Positions 52,603 to 61,079 of a DNA stretch of 64,000 nucleotides are shown here, in pieces; the first letter of the stretch is position 1, and every line of letters starts with the position of its first letter. The stretch comes from Curtobacterium sp. VKM Ac-1393 (GTDB taxonomy: Bacteria > Actinomycetota > Actinomycetes > Actinomycetales > Microbacteriaceae). A program made the translations under genes and the position numbers. Location: assembly GCF_015350995.1 (NCBI RefSeq), contig NZ_JADKRW010000001.1:571702-635701 (forward strand). The letters run 5' to 3'. The notes under the pieces are model-generated. The model was not told the origin of the DNA and did no database searches. It was given only the letters and a program-made list of their open reading frames with translations.

Positions 52603-53342
52603 GACAGCACCTCCGGGAGTTCGGCGGTCGTCACGCGACGACCGGTGAAGAAGGGGACCTCTTCGCGCACGTGCAGACGGGCCTCGGTGGCCCGGAGGTC
52701 GCGCATGAGGTCGACGAGGTCGACGAGCTCGGGGCTCTCGAGCGGCAGGATCCACTCGTAGTCGCTCAGGGCGAAGGTCGCGATGGTGTTCGTGAGGACG
52801 CGACGGTACTTCGCGCCGGCGATCCCGTGGTCGCGGAGCATCTTCGAGCGCTCGTCCTCGGGCAGCAGGTACCATTCGAAGGAACGGACGAACGGGTACA
52901 CCGTGATCCACGCCTCGGGGTCCTTGCCGCGCAGGAAGGCGGGGGTGTGCCGCTTGTTGAACTCGGCTTCGCGGTGCATGGCCATGACGTGCCAGACCGG
53001 CTCGGTGTCCTGGAACAGCCCGGTGCGACGGATCTCACGCAGCACGGCCTGGATGACCTGTGCGTCGTCGCCGTGCAGCCAGATCATGACGTCGGCGTCG
53101 GCGCGGAAGCCGGAGACGTCGTAGAAGCCACGGATCGTCACGCCGCGCTCGGCAGCGGCGGCGATCACCGTGTCCAGCTCGGCCACGGCGTCGTCACCGA
53201 CACGGTGGACGGGACCGAGCGGCCGGCGGAAGACGGCCCAGAGGGCGTACGCCGTCATCAGGTTGGGATCGATCCCGGTCGCGGGGTCGGTCTCGTGCGG
53301 GGATTGCGCGGGCGCGGTGTTCGTGGGCGCGTCGGAACTCAT
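52599..53342 (-). CDS. hemQ: Coprohaem decarboxylase HemQ (ChdC)
   Basis: 247 residues, chlorite-dismutase fold. The catalytic Tyr is in TVYPFVRSFEWYLLP and the proximal His in RDHGIAGAKY. It converts coprohaem to haem b, the last step of the Gram-positive pathway. It heads the hemQ-hemH-hemC-hemD-hemB-hemL run. Confidence 0.95.
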   Translation of the reverse strand: MSSDAPTNTAPAQSPHETDPATGIDPNLMTAYALWAVFRRPLGPVHRVGDDAVAELDTVIAAAAERGVTIRGFYDVSGFRADADVMIWLHGDDAQVIQAVLREIRRTGLFQDTEPVWHVMAMHREAEFNKRHTPAFLRGKDPEAWITVYPFVRSFEWYLLPEDERSKMLRDHGIAGAKYRRVLTNTIATFALSDYEWILPLESPELVDLVDLMRDLRATEARLHVREEVPFFTGRRVTTAELPEVLS

Positions 53343-53409
53343 GGATCCTTGTCCTATCGGTTGCCAGGGTCGTGGCCGCCCCGCATCCGGTGGACCGCGC
53401 TCGGGCGGT

Positions 53410-53640
53410 CTACCGCCGTCGGAGCACCATCACGACGATACCCCCGACCACCGCTACTCCGGCTGCGAGCCCGGCCAGGTACGGGACCGGCTTCTCGTCG
53501 ATCCCACGCTTGACCTTCGACGCGGCGATGCCGATCTGCTTCGGGACGTTGAGCTTGTCCTCGATCGCGTCGAGGGTGTCGAACAGCTGGGCGCGGGTCG
53601 CGGCGACGCGGTCTGCGAGATCGTCGTGCGGATCGGTCAC
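53410..53640 (-). CDS. DUF3618 membrane-associated protein
   Basis: 76 residues. RVAATRAQLFDTLDAIEDKLNVPKQ is the DUF3618 helix, followed by one transmembrane segment (YLAGLAAGVAVVGGIVVMVL) and arginines. GTG start. It belongs with the next two genes, a set common in actinobacteria and of unknown function. Confidence 0.85.
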   Translation of the reverse strand: MTDPHDDLADRVAATRAQLFDTLDAIEDKLNVPKQIGIAASKVKRGIDEKPVPYLAGLAAGVAVVGGIVVMVLRRR

Positions 53641-53672
53641 GGTTCCTCCGTCGGTGGGGCGGGTGTCGGGGC

Positions 53673-54131
53673 TCAGAACCGGCCGCCGACGTCCGGCTTG
53701 CGGCTGCCGTACTGGCTCGGCGGGGTGGGCTTCTTGCCCATCCCCTTCACCGCGTTGATGTCGTTCTTGACGCTGGCGATCGTGCGCTTCGGCGTGATCG
53801 GCAGGCCCTTCTGCAGGCGCTTCCAGCCGACCCACCCGAGGATGGCGGCGACGATCAGCATCACCACGGCGATCACGATCGCTGCGAGCCAGGCCGGCAT
53901 CACGGTGGCCAGGCCCATCACGGCGGCGGTCAGCAGCACGCCGATCGCGTAGAGCACGATGACGAGCGCGCCGACGAGCAGCCCCGCGGCCAGTCCGAAG
54001 ATCTTGGCCTTCGTGAGCATCTCGGCCTTGAGCAGGTCGAGCTCGCCCTTGACCAGGCCCTTGACGAGCTTCGGGACGTCGCCCACCAGACCGAACAGCG
54101 AACGCGACTTGCGGTCGCGGGTGTCGGTCAT
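53673..54131 (-). CDS. Phage-holin-superfamily III-type membrane protein
   Basis: 152 residues. An amphipathic start (GDVPKLVKGLVKGELDLLKAE) precedes two transmembrane helices (LAAGLLVGALVIVLYAIGVLL and LAAIVIAVVMLIVAAILGWVG). The family name comes from phage holins, but chromosomal copies like this are housekeeping proteins of unknown role. Its ATG overlaps the upstream stop. Confidence 0.82.
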   Translation of the reverse strand: MTDTRDRKSRSLFGLVGDVPKLVKGLVKGELDLLKAEMLTKAKIFGLAAGLLVGALVIVLYAIGVLLTAAVMGLATVMPAWLAAIVIAVVMLIVAAILGWVGWKRLQKGLPITPKRTIASVKNDINAVKGMGKKPTPPSQYGSRKPDVGGRF

Positions 54132-54382
54132 GAGGTGGTGGTGTCCTTCTTCTGGCCGACCTTGCGGACGGCCTTCTTCGTGGTCTCACCGATGAACTCG
54201 GCGACGTCCGGGGTCTTGTCGGCGATGAAGTCCTCGGCGACGTGCACGCCCTTCTGGACGCCGTTGCTGTTCCAGACCTTGCCGCTGACGGTCTTGATCT
54301 GCTCGTACCGCGCCCGTCCGGCTCGCGATCCCAGGACGTACCCGAGTGCGGCGCCGGCGACGAACAGGAGCTTTCCGCGCAT
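54128..54382 (-). CDS. YtxH-like small protein
   Basis: 84 residues: a short hydrophobic start with glycine zipper (LLFVAGAALGYVLGSRAGRARYEQI) and a charged tail (VAEDFIADKTPDVAEFIGETTKKAV). This matches the YtxH-like family of membrane-proximal proteins. First gene of the YtxH/holin-like/DUF3618 operon. RBS GGAGGAA-like sequence precedes the ATG. Confidence 0.78.
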   Translation of the reverse strand: MRGKLLFVAGAALGYVLGSRAGRARYEQIKTVSGKVWNSNGVQKGVHVAEDFIADKTPDVAEFIGETTKKAVRKVGQKKDTTTS

Positions 54383-54482
54383 GTGCGATTCCTCCGTTGG
54401 TTCAGTGTGCGGTGGTCATGCGCCGAACGGAATACGTCCGACGGTCTCACCAACAGTAGCCCCCGGCCGCTCCGTGGTCCGC

Positions 54483-55799
54483 TCAGGAATGCAGGATCTG
54501 TCCAGCAGTCTTCCGCGCCGCGGCGATGATGCCGGCCAGGCCGCGTCCGCTGGTGGCCTCGCCGATGCCGGCGACCCCCTCCGCCAGCCCTGGTGCGGTG
54601 AGGTCCGGCCCGTACCACCCGACGCGCGCGGCACCGCTGACGCGGTCGGCCGCGATCGGTACGCCGAGCAACGTGGACGCGTCCTGCAGGGCGCGGCTGC
54701 CGACGGAGTCGGCCGGGTCGACCGGGAGGCTCGTGGCGGCGCCCGCCGGGTCGGTCGCGGTGGTCGCGTAGCTGAGCCGCAGGACGTGGCGTCCGCCCGC
54801 CACGTCGGCCAGCCAGGGCCACTTCACCGTCGCGTGCGTGAGCGCCTTCGCCGACACGGCCTGCGCGTCCGGGTGCACGAGCATCCCGGTCCCGCGAGGG
54901 GCTGCGTCGAGCTCGGGCTGGTCGACGACGAGCGTGACGAGTTCGATGCCCGTCCGGTCCGGCGCCGTGGTGCGCTCGGGGTCCGGTACCGAGGACAGCG
55001 TGTGCTGCGCCGGCAGACGGTCGACCGTGCCGTCGGCCGAGACGACATCGACCGCGTGCGCCTCGATCCTGGTCGCCCGGGTGTGGAGCCGGACGTCGAC
55101 GCGGTAGGTCTCCATGTCGGCGACGAGTTCGTCCACGAGTCGGGCGATCCCGCCACGGATGCCCTGCACCGGGGTGCCGGCGGCCGCCCGAGCCCGGAGC
55201 GCCAGGACGGCACGGGCGAGCGAGCCCTCGCGGAGCAGCGCCGCACGGAGGCCGGGCGCGACGCGTTCGGGGTCGAGGTGGTCCGGGTGGGTGGAGTGCA
55301 CCCCGCCGGCGATCGGGACGACCAGGTCGTCGAGGACCCGCTCCCCCATCCGCCGCCGGACGAGTTCGCCCAGGGACTCCGCCTTCGCGCCGACCGGTCC
55401 GGGCAGCAGCGAGTCCATCTGCGCGCGGAGCCCGCCCTTCTGCCCGACGACGGCGAGCACGTCGGCGGCCATCGGGGTGCTCGGGATGCCGAGGAGCCCG
55501 GTCGCCGGGATCGGTGCGGTCCGACCGTCGCGGGTCATCAGCCAGGCGCCGCGCGGGTCCGGGGCCACGACGTCGTTGCCGAGGCCGAGCTCGATCGCGA
55601 GACTGCCGACGGCGTCCGTGCGGGTCGCGAACGAGTCCGCCGCCATGTCCAGGTCGATGCCGCCCACGGTGTGCCGGCGGATCATGCCGCCCAGGACGCC
55701 GGACGCCTCGACGAGCACCACGTTCGCGCCGCCCTTCGCCAGGTCGCGGGCGGTGACGAGTCCGGCGATCCCGCCGCCGACCACGACGACGTCGGTCAC
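54483..55799 (-). CDS. cgoX: Coproporphyrinogen III oxidase (HemY/CgoX type)
   Basis: 438 residues, FAD amine-oxidase fold. VVVVGGGIAGLVTARDL binds FAD, and GGMIRRHTVGGIDLDMAADSF and the C-terminal GLAEGVAGIGEATSGRGL complete it. In Gram-positive bacteria it oxidises coproporphyrinogen to coproporphyrin for HemH. GTG start overlapping the hemE stop. Confidence 0.92.
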   Translation of the reverse strand: MTDVVVVGGGIAGLVTARDLAKGGANVVLVEASGVLGGMIRRHTVGGIDLDMAADSFATRTDAVGSLAIELGLGNDVVAPDPRGAWLMTRDGRTAPIPATGLLGIPSTPMAADVLAVVGQKGGLRAQMDSLLPGPVGAKAESLGELVRRRMGERVLDDLVVPIAGGVHSTHPDHLDPERVAPGLRAALLREGSLARAVLALRARAAAGTPVQGIRGGIARLVDELVADMETYRVDVRLHTRATRIEAHAVDVVSADGTVDRLPAQHTLSSVPDPERTTAPDRTGIELVTLVVDQPELDAAPRGTGMLVHPDAQAVSAKALTHATVKWPWLADVAGGRHVLRLSYATTATDPAGAATSLPVDPADSVGSRALQDASTLLGVPIAADRVSGAARVGWYGPDLTAPGLAEGVAGIGEATSGRGLAGIIAAARKTAGQILHS

Positions 55800-56911
55800 G
55801 CGGCTGCCCCGTCCGTCCCGTCGCCGAGGGAGTGTACGAGCTCGACCACGCGCGTCAGGACGGCCGGGTCGGTCTCCGGCGGGACACCGTGCCCGAGGTT
55901 CACGACGTGGGCGCGTGCCACACCACCGCCGCGGACGACGTCGCGCACGTGGGACTCGAGGACCTCCCACGGGGCCGCGAGCATCGCCGGGTCGATGTTG
56001 CCCTGCACGCTCACGCCGGTGCCGACGCGGCGCACGGCCTCGTCGAGCGGGAGCCGCCAGTCCACCCCGACCGCGTCGACGCCGACCGTGTCGGTGCCGA
56101 GCGTGGTCATGTCGGACAGGACCTCGCCGCTGCCGACGCCGAAGTGGATGCGCGGCACGCCCAGGTCGGCGACGTGCGACAGCGCCTGCGCCGAGTGCGG
56201 TGCGACGCGTCGGACGTAGTCGGCGCGCGACAGGGACCCGACCCACGAGTCGAAGAGCTGCGCGGCCGAGGCCCCCGCGAGCACCTGGGCCCGGAGGAAC
56301 GCCCCTGACACCTCGGCCGCCCAGGCCAGCAGCCGCGACCAGGTCTCCGGCTCGGCGTGCATGAGCGTGCGGGCCCGGATGTGGTCCTTCGACGGGCCGC
56401 CCTCGACCAGGTAGGCCGCGAGCGTGAAGGGCGCACCTGCGAATCCGATCAGCGGGGTGTCGCCGAGCTGCTCGACCGTGCGGGCGACCGCCTGCCGGAT
56501 CGGTTCGAGTGCCGCCGGGTCGAGCGGCTCGAGCGCGTCGACGTCGGCCGCGGTGCGGATCGGCGACCCGAGCACGGGGCCACGACCGGGGACGATCTCG
56601 ACGTCCACGCCCGCGAGCTTGATCGGCACGACGATGTCGCTGAAGAAGATGCCGGCGTCGACCCCGTGCCGACGGACGGGCTGCAGGGTGATCTCCGACG
56701 CCATCTCCGGGTCGAGGCAGGCGTCGAGCATGGCTGTGCCGATCCGCAGTTCGCGGTACTCCGGCAACGACCTGCCGGCCTGCCGCATGAACCACACCGG
56801 CAACGTCTCCGGACGGTCACCCCGCAGGGCCCGTACCAGGCGGGAACCACTCGTCCGCCCTGATGCCAGGGGGTGGGAGTCGGGGAGTGATGTGGTCGTC
56901 GCTTCGGTCAC
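55796..56911 (-). CDS. hemE: Uroporphyrinogen decarboxylase
   Basis: 371 residues. PVWFMRQAGRSLPEYR and GFAGAPFTLAAYLVEGG are the two family signatures; the C-terminus has NLGHGVPPETDP. It produces coproporphyrinogen III. GTG start at 56911 six bases after GACAAT (minus strand), with no ribosome site; head of hemE-cgoX. Confidence 0.96.
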   Translation of the reverse strand: MTEATTTSLPDSHPLASGRTSGSRLVRALRGDRPETLPVWFMRQAGRSLPEYRELRIGTAMLDACLDPEMASEITLQPVRRHGVDAGIFFSDIVVPIKLAGVDVEIVPGRGPVLGSPIRTAADVDALEPLDPAALEPIRQAVARTVEQLGDTPLIGFAGAPFTLAAYLVEGGPSKDHIRARTLMHAEPETWSRLLAWAAEVSGAFLRAQVLAGASAAQLFDSWVGSLSRADYVRRVAPHSAQALSHVADLGVPRIHFGVGSGEVLSDMTTLGTDTVGVDAVGVDWRLPLDEAVRRVGTGVSVQGNIDPAMLAAPWEVLESHVRDVVRGGGVARAHVVNLGHGVPPETDPAVLTRVVELVHSLGDGTDGAAA

Positions 56912-56949
56912 CGGATGATTGTCCCATCGAGCGCGTTACCATTGGCTAC
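56912..56949. promoter_or_regulatory. Compact divergent hemE/hemA promoters
   Basis: Only 38 bases separate the two starts. GACAAT (56918-56923, minus) and TACCAT (56937-56942, plus) lie six and seven bases before the respective GTG codons. The two transcripts must compete for the same polymerase-binding stretch. Confidence 0.6.
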
Positions 56950-58272
56950 GTGCTCATCTGTCTCACGGCGTCGCATCGCAACGCCAGCTTCGACCTCTTG
57001 GAGCGACTGAGCATCGCTGCCCCGGCCGCAGCAGGCCATCTCGTCACGGACTCCGACGTCCTGGACGGCGCAGTGGTCCTGGCCACCTGCAACCGTTTCG
57101 AGGCGTACCTCGACATCGCCGGCGACGACCGCGACTCCGCCGTCGCCGCCACCGTGCAGGCCGTGGCCGCCGCGAGCGACCTCGACGCCACCGAACTGCG
57201 CGATTCGGTCAACGTGCTCGGCGGCAAGGACGTCGTCCAGCACCTGTTCGCCGTGTCGAGCGGGCTCGAGTCCGTCGTGGTCGGCGAGACCGAGATCTCC
57301 GGACAGGTCCGCCGCTCGCTCGAGGACGCCCGGAGCAACGGCACCACCACCTCGGACCTCGAGCGCCTCTTCCAAGAGGCAGCGCACACCTCACGTGGCG
57401 TGAAGACCCGCACCCGGATCGGCGCCGCGGGCCGGTCGCTCGTGCGCCTCGGTCTGCAGCTCGCCTCGTCGCGCGTCACCGACTGGGCGCACACCCGTGT
57501 CCTGCTGATCGGCACCGGCAGCTACGCCGCCACCACCATCGCGGCCCTGCGCGACCGCGGCGCCCTGCACATCCAGGTCTTCTCCCCCTCGGGCCGTGCC
57601 GCCTGGTTCGCCGCCAAGCACGACCTCGTCGCCGCCCGTGACCTGCGCCAGGCCATCGGCACGAGCGACGTCGTGATCACCTGCACGTCGAGCGAGCTGC
57701 CGGTCGTCGCACCGGCCGACCTCGACGACGGCATCCGCCGGATCGTCATCGACCTGGGACTCCCGCGCAACGTCGACCCGGCGGCCGCGGGAGTGGACGG
57801 CGTCGAGCTGCTCGACCTCGAGACCATCAGCCTGCACGCCCCGATCTCCGAACTGAACGCCGAGTCCGAGGCCCGCGCGATGGTCGACGACGCCGTGTCC
57901 CGCTTCCGGGCGCAGGCGCTCGAGCAGTCGACCACCCCAGCCCTGGTCGCCTTCCGCAAGCACGTGTTCGACATCCTCGACGACGAGATCGACCGCGCGA
58001 AGCGTCGCGGGGACGCCGACGGCGAGTCCGCCGAGCACACCGAGCGCGCCCTCCGGCACCTGGTCGGCGTCCTGCTGCACCGCCCGTCGGTCCGGGCCCG
58101 CGAGCTCGGCCGCGCCGGCCGTGGCGAGGATTTCGTCGGGGCCATCGACGCCCTGTTCGGCGTGCGACCCGAGCCCGAGGCAGAGCTGCCGGCGCCCGTC
58201 GTCCCGCTCGCCGACCGCACCGCCCTGGACCCGACCGTCCCGAAGCGCGACGACCAGGCGGACGCGAGCTGA
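56950..58272 (+). CDS. hemA: Glutamyl-tRNA reductase
   Basis: 440 residues. The catalytic Cys is in VLATCNRFEAY. VSSGLESVVVGETEISGQVRR and the NADPH domain VLLIGTGSYAATTIAAL follow, then a dimerisation helix. It starts haem synthesis from glutamyl-tRNA(Glu). GTG start, leaderless. The C-terminus has a Pro-rich extension of ~35 residues. Confidence 0.95.
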   Translation: MLICLTASHRNASFDLLERLSIAAPAAAGHLVTDSDVLDGAVVLATCNRFEAYLDIAGDDRDSAVAATVQAVAAASDLDATELRDSVNVLGGKDVVQHLFAVSSGLESVVVGETEISGQVRRSLEDARSNGTTTSDLERLFQEAAHTSRGVKTRTRIGAAGRSLVRLGLQLASSRVTDWAHTRVLLIGTGSYAATTIAALRDRGALHIQVFSPSGRAAWFAAKHDLVAARDLRQAIGTSDVVITCTSSELPVVAPADLDDGIRRIVIDLGLPRNVDPAAAGVDGVELLDLETISLHAPISELNAESEARAMVDDAVSRFRAQALEQSTTPALVAFRKHVFDILDDEIDRAKRRGDADGESAEHTERALRHLVGVLLHRPSVRARELGRAGRGEDFVGAIDALFGVRPEPEAELPAPVVPLADRTALDPTVPKRDDQADAS

Positions 58273-58706
58273 GCCTCCAGACAGGCTCGCAACCACCCAC
58301 GCTGCGGGTCAGCGCGCTCTTGCTGGTGCGGGACCGACGCGTCCTGATGGTGCGTGCGCGAGCGCGCGACGTGCTCTACCTGCCCGGCGGCAAGGCGGAA
58401 CCGCAGGAGACCGACCTCGACGCCGCCATCCGCGAAGCACACGAGGAGACCGGCCTGCGGGTGTCCCCCGATGACGTCGACCCGTTCGGCGTCGTCCTCG
58501 AGCCGGCCCACGGGCAGGCGCCCGGCACGATGGTCGCGATGACCCTGTTCCTGGTCCGACCAGGAGGCCCGTTGGACTCCGCCACGCCCGTCGCCTCGGC
58601 CGAGGTGGACGAGGTCGAGTGGGTCACCTCGGCGGACGCCGGTCGCTGCCCGCCAGCGGGCGTGGAGACGCTCCGCCGCCTGGTGGCGGCGGAGCGCATC
58701 GACTAG
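58269..58706 (+). CDS. NUDIX hydrolase
   Basis: The Nudix box reads GKAEPQETDLDAAIREAHEE. The first beta-strand (LRVSALLLVRDRRVLMV) requires a start upstream of the TTG at 58320. The only candidates are CTG at 58302 or CTG at 58269, the latter overlapping the hemA stop (CTGA) as other genes here do with ATGA/GTGA. I use 58269 (145 residues). Substrate unknown. Confidence 0.8.
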   Translation: MSLQTGSQPPTLRVSALLLVRDRRVLMVRARARDVLYLPGGKAEPQETDLDAAIREAHEETGLRVSPDDVDPFGVVLEPAHGQAPGTMVAMTLFLVRPGGPLDSATPVASAEVDEVEWVTSADAGRCPPAGVETLRRLVAAERID

Positions 58707-58709
58707 CCG

Positions 58710-58985
58710 TCAGGCCTGGTCCTTGTCGACGTAGTGGCCGGTCTCGCCGTCCTGGGTCGGGGTGGCCTCGCCGGGGATGTCCGACTCGACGTACTCGCCG
58801 TCGGGTCCGCTCGACTCCGGGCGGGCCTCGCCCGGGATGTCGCTCGCGACGAACTCGCCCACGGGCTCCGTCGTCGTGACGCGCTCCTCGCCGGGGATGT
58901 CGCTGTCCGTGAAGGCACCTGCGCGGGTCTCGACCCCGTCCGAGCGACCCTCGTCGCCACGTGCCTGTTCGTGCTTGCCCGTCAT
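58710..58985 (-). CDS. Small SDIPGE-repeat protein
   Basis: 91 residues, acidic, no hydrophobic segment. It contains three tandem ~20-residue units, AFTDSDIPGEERV, EFVASDIPGEARP and EYVESDIPGEATP, then a degenerate HYVDKDQA. An aromatic-x2-SDIPGE core with acidic spacers suggests a repeated ligand- or partner-binding element. I do not recognise a characterised family. The stop lies three bases from the convergent NUDIX stop. Confidence 0.75.
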   Translation of the reverse strand: MTGKHEQARGDEGRSDGVETRAGAFTDSDIPGEERVTTTEPVGEFVASDIPGEARPESSGPDGEYVESDIPGEATPTQDGETGHYVDKDQA

Positions 58986-59084
58986 GTCCGACCTCCGCTG
59001 CTCGGGTTCCTTGCTCCGGAGTGTGCTCGCGGTCCCTGGATGCCGACCGAACCGCGATCTCCCGGTGGTGGTTGCCTGTGCAGC

Positions 59085-59777
59085 ATGCAACGCAGCAGTC
59101 GATCGAAGTTCCTGCTCGCCGTCACCGGGCTCGTCGCAGTCGGGGCGCTGGCAGGCTGTGCGTCCGGTGGTGAGCCGACCGCCACCGAGACGGTGACCGC
59201 ACCCGCGCAGTCGCCGTCCGCGCCGTCGTCCTCGTCCGCGTCGTCGTCCTCCGCGACCCCCTCGTCCGGTTCGTCGGCGTCCGCCGGCACGGGATCCGGG
59301 TCCTCCGGGTCCGGATCGTCGGGGTCCGCGGCCGGCAGTCGCTGTGCGGCGTCCTCGCTCGCCGCGAGCATCGAGCCGGGCAGCGGCGGCGCTGCCGGCA
59401 GTGTCATCGTGCACCTCGCGCTGCGGAACACCGGGTCCACCACCTGCACGCTGCAGGGGTGGCCGGGCGTCTCGTTCGTCGGCGGCGGCAACGGCACCCA
59501 GATCGGGGCCGCGGCCACGCAGGAGAAGAGCTCCCCGCACCCGACCGTCACCCTCGCGCCGGGGAAGACCGCCGTGTCGCCGCTCAAGATCGTCCAGGCC
59601 GGGAACTACTCCAAGGCTGACTGCTCGCCGAAGACGCCGGACGGGTTCCGCGTCTACCCGCCCGGGTCGAAGCAGTCGCTGTTCGTGCAGGACACCGACT
59701 ACCAGGCGTGCTCGTCCGCCGATGCATCGCTGCTGTCGGTGCAGGCGTTGGTGCCGGAGGGGCAGGCGACCTCGTAG
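59085..59777 (+). CDS. DUF4232 lipoprotein
   Basis: 230 residues. A lipoprotein signal (FLLAVTGLVAVGALAGC) with the lipobox Cys at residue ~25 is followed by a Ser/Ala/Gly linker of ~60 residues and a DUF4232 domain (LRNTGSTTCTLQGWPGVSFVG). Exported and lipid-anchored; function unknown. Confidence 0.87.
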   Translation: MQRSSRSKFLLAVTGLVAVGALAGCASGGEPTATETVTAPAQSPSAPSSSSASSSSATPSSGSSASAGTGSGSSGSGSSGSAAGSRCAASSLAASIEPGSGGAAGSVIVHLALRNTGSTTCTLQGWPGVSFVGGGNGTQIGAAATQEKSSPHPTVTLAPGKTAVSPLKIVQAGNYSKADCSPKTPDGFRVYPPGSKQSLFVQDTDYQACSSADASLLSVQALVPEGQATS

Positions 59778-59817
59778 CGGGGCACCGCCTGCGGCCCTGA
59801 GACCCGTCGGCGCCCCG

Positions 59818-59879
59818 CGCACAACCAAAGTGTCTCCGCACCGCGCGATCGCGCGGTTCCGGGTGACTTTGGTTGTGCG
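59818..59879. repeat. 62-base nested palindrome
   Basis: Outer arms of 14 bp (59818-59831 with 59866-59879, CGCACAACCAAAGT) and an inner perfect palindrome CCGCGCGATCGCGCGG (59841-59856) share the same centre, 59848.5. It adjoins a truncated YCII gene. Confidence 0.85.
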
Positions 59880-60123
59880 GCCGCGTCTCCGAGGAGTTCG
59901 TGACCGAGAGCGTCGCCGCGGGTCGGGTTCCGGGGTCGCGGACGGTGCCGTCGGTGTCCACGACGGCGCCGTCGGACGCCTCGAGCATGCCGCCGCCGAA
60001 CACCCATGCGCCAGCCGCCTTGGCCTGCCGGACCACCGCGTGCGTCGCCTCGGAGACGGCGGCCAGTTCGGCGATCGAGAACACCATCGTGCCCTCGTCG
60101 AAGGAGATCAGGTACCGGGTCAT
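59880..60123 (-). pseudogene. YCII-related gene, 3' truncated
   Basis: From ATG at 60123: MTRYLISFDEGTMVFSIAEL, EATHAVVRQAKAAGAWVFGGG, DGAVVDTDGTVRD. This matches the first ~65 residues of YCII/DGPF-type proteins. The conserved second half (GG-(F/Y) core and AxxWAxRI helix) is missing; instead the frame runs into the 62-base palindrome and beyond without stop. Most likely truncated by the element or a deletion. Confidence 0.6.
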
Positions 60124-60140
60124 GCCCAGCATCATGCTCC

Positions 60141-61079
60141 TCAGCGACGAGCGGGGGCGTGCACGGCTTCGAGCACCTCGGTGCCCATCGTCCGCAGCGC
60201 CTCGATCACAGCGAGCCGCCGCTGCAACGTCGCATCGTCGAACGTGACCGTCACGGCGTAGCTGACCGACGACCCCGGACCCCGGAGGATCCCCGCCTCG
60301 GCCCGCACGCCCGTGCTCGAACCGGTGACCGCGACGACCTGCAACCCGTGGTCCAACACCCGATGCGCCAGGGGGTCTAGGCCGAACGAGCCGGAGACCA
60401 GGTTGAGGTCGCTCGCCAGGGACAACCAGCCGAGCACCCGGTTCGACACGGCTTCGTCGACGACCTCGCCGAGCGCCAGTCCGCGCATCACCCAGGCGAG
60501 CTCGCCGGTGGGGGCGACCGAGGCATCCGGGGCGTCGTCGGGTCCGCGACGGTCGCGCACCCGGTCGATCAGGGCGGTCCGCTCGATGCCGAGGGACTCG
60601 GCGCGCTCGCGGACGGCGTCGATGCCGACGGTCGACAGCAGCGCGTTCATCGCCCACGTGTCGCCGGTGGCGCCGACCAGGGTCGCCAGGTCGGGCACCT
60701 GCATCGTCGGCTCCTGCAGGAACTGCCACAGGCCGGCGCCGGTCGCGGTGTCCCGCGCCATGCGCTGGAGCCGGTCACCGTGCAGGCGGCCGTCCTCGAG
60801 CTGGGCAGCGACCTCGATGAGCAGCAGGACCCGTCCGAGGCTGGCGACGGGTTGGACGACGGTGTCGTCGATCGCCAGCAGGGCCTTGCCGGTCGAGGTG
60901 TCGATCACCGACGCGCTGACCCCGGCTCCGTCCAACGCGAGGGCGCCGAGGGCCTCCGTCGTGGCGCCGAACCGGTCGTCGGGCCGACCGCTGTGCCGGC
61001 CGCGGGCCCGACCGTCACCACCTGAGCGGTCCCCCGGCCGCCGACGGCGTGACGACCGAGCCGCGTCCGGCTCCACCAT
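60141..61079 (-). CDS. Beta-lactamase-fold serine hydrolase, degenerate active site
   Basis: 312 residues. The fold is suggested by VIDTSTGKALLAIDD, PVASLGRVLLLIEVA, GDTWAMNALLSTVG and VVAVTGSSTGVRAEAG, in the order of class A SxxK, SxN and KTG motifs. Here they read SLGR, TWAMN and VTG, so the two catalytic lysines are replaced. Hydrolase activity is therefore doubtful. The start ATG shares one base with the stop of the M13 peptidase gene upstream. Confidence 0.75.
   Translation of the reverse strand: MVEPDAARSSRRRRPGDRSGGDGRARGRHSGRPDDRFGATTEALGALALDGAGVSASVIDTSTGKALLAIDDTVVQPVASLGRVLLLIEVAAQLEDGRLHGDRLQRMARDTATGAGLWQFLQEPTMQVPDLATLVGATGDTWAMNALLSTVGIDAVRERAESLGIERTALIDRVRDRRGPDDAPDASVAPTGELAWVMRGLALGEVVDEAVSNRVLGWLSLASDLNLVSGSFGLDPLAHRVLDHGLQVVAVTGSSTGVRAEAGILRGPGSSVSYAVTVTFDDATLQRRLAVIEALRTMGTEVLEAVHAPARR

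Noticed and set aside
53673-54131. Holin as sign of a prophage
   Set aside because: No other phage gene, normal composition, and this holin superfamily is widespread as a chromosomal gene in actinobacteria.
59817-59880. Simple terminator for the DUF4232 gene
   Set aside because: It lies 40 bases downstream and could act so, but the nested 62-base symmetry and its place at a gene breakpoint argue for a repeat element; kept as repeat.
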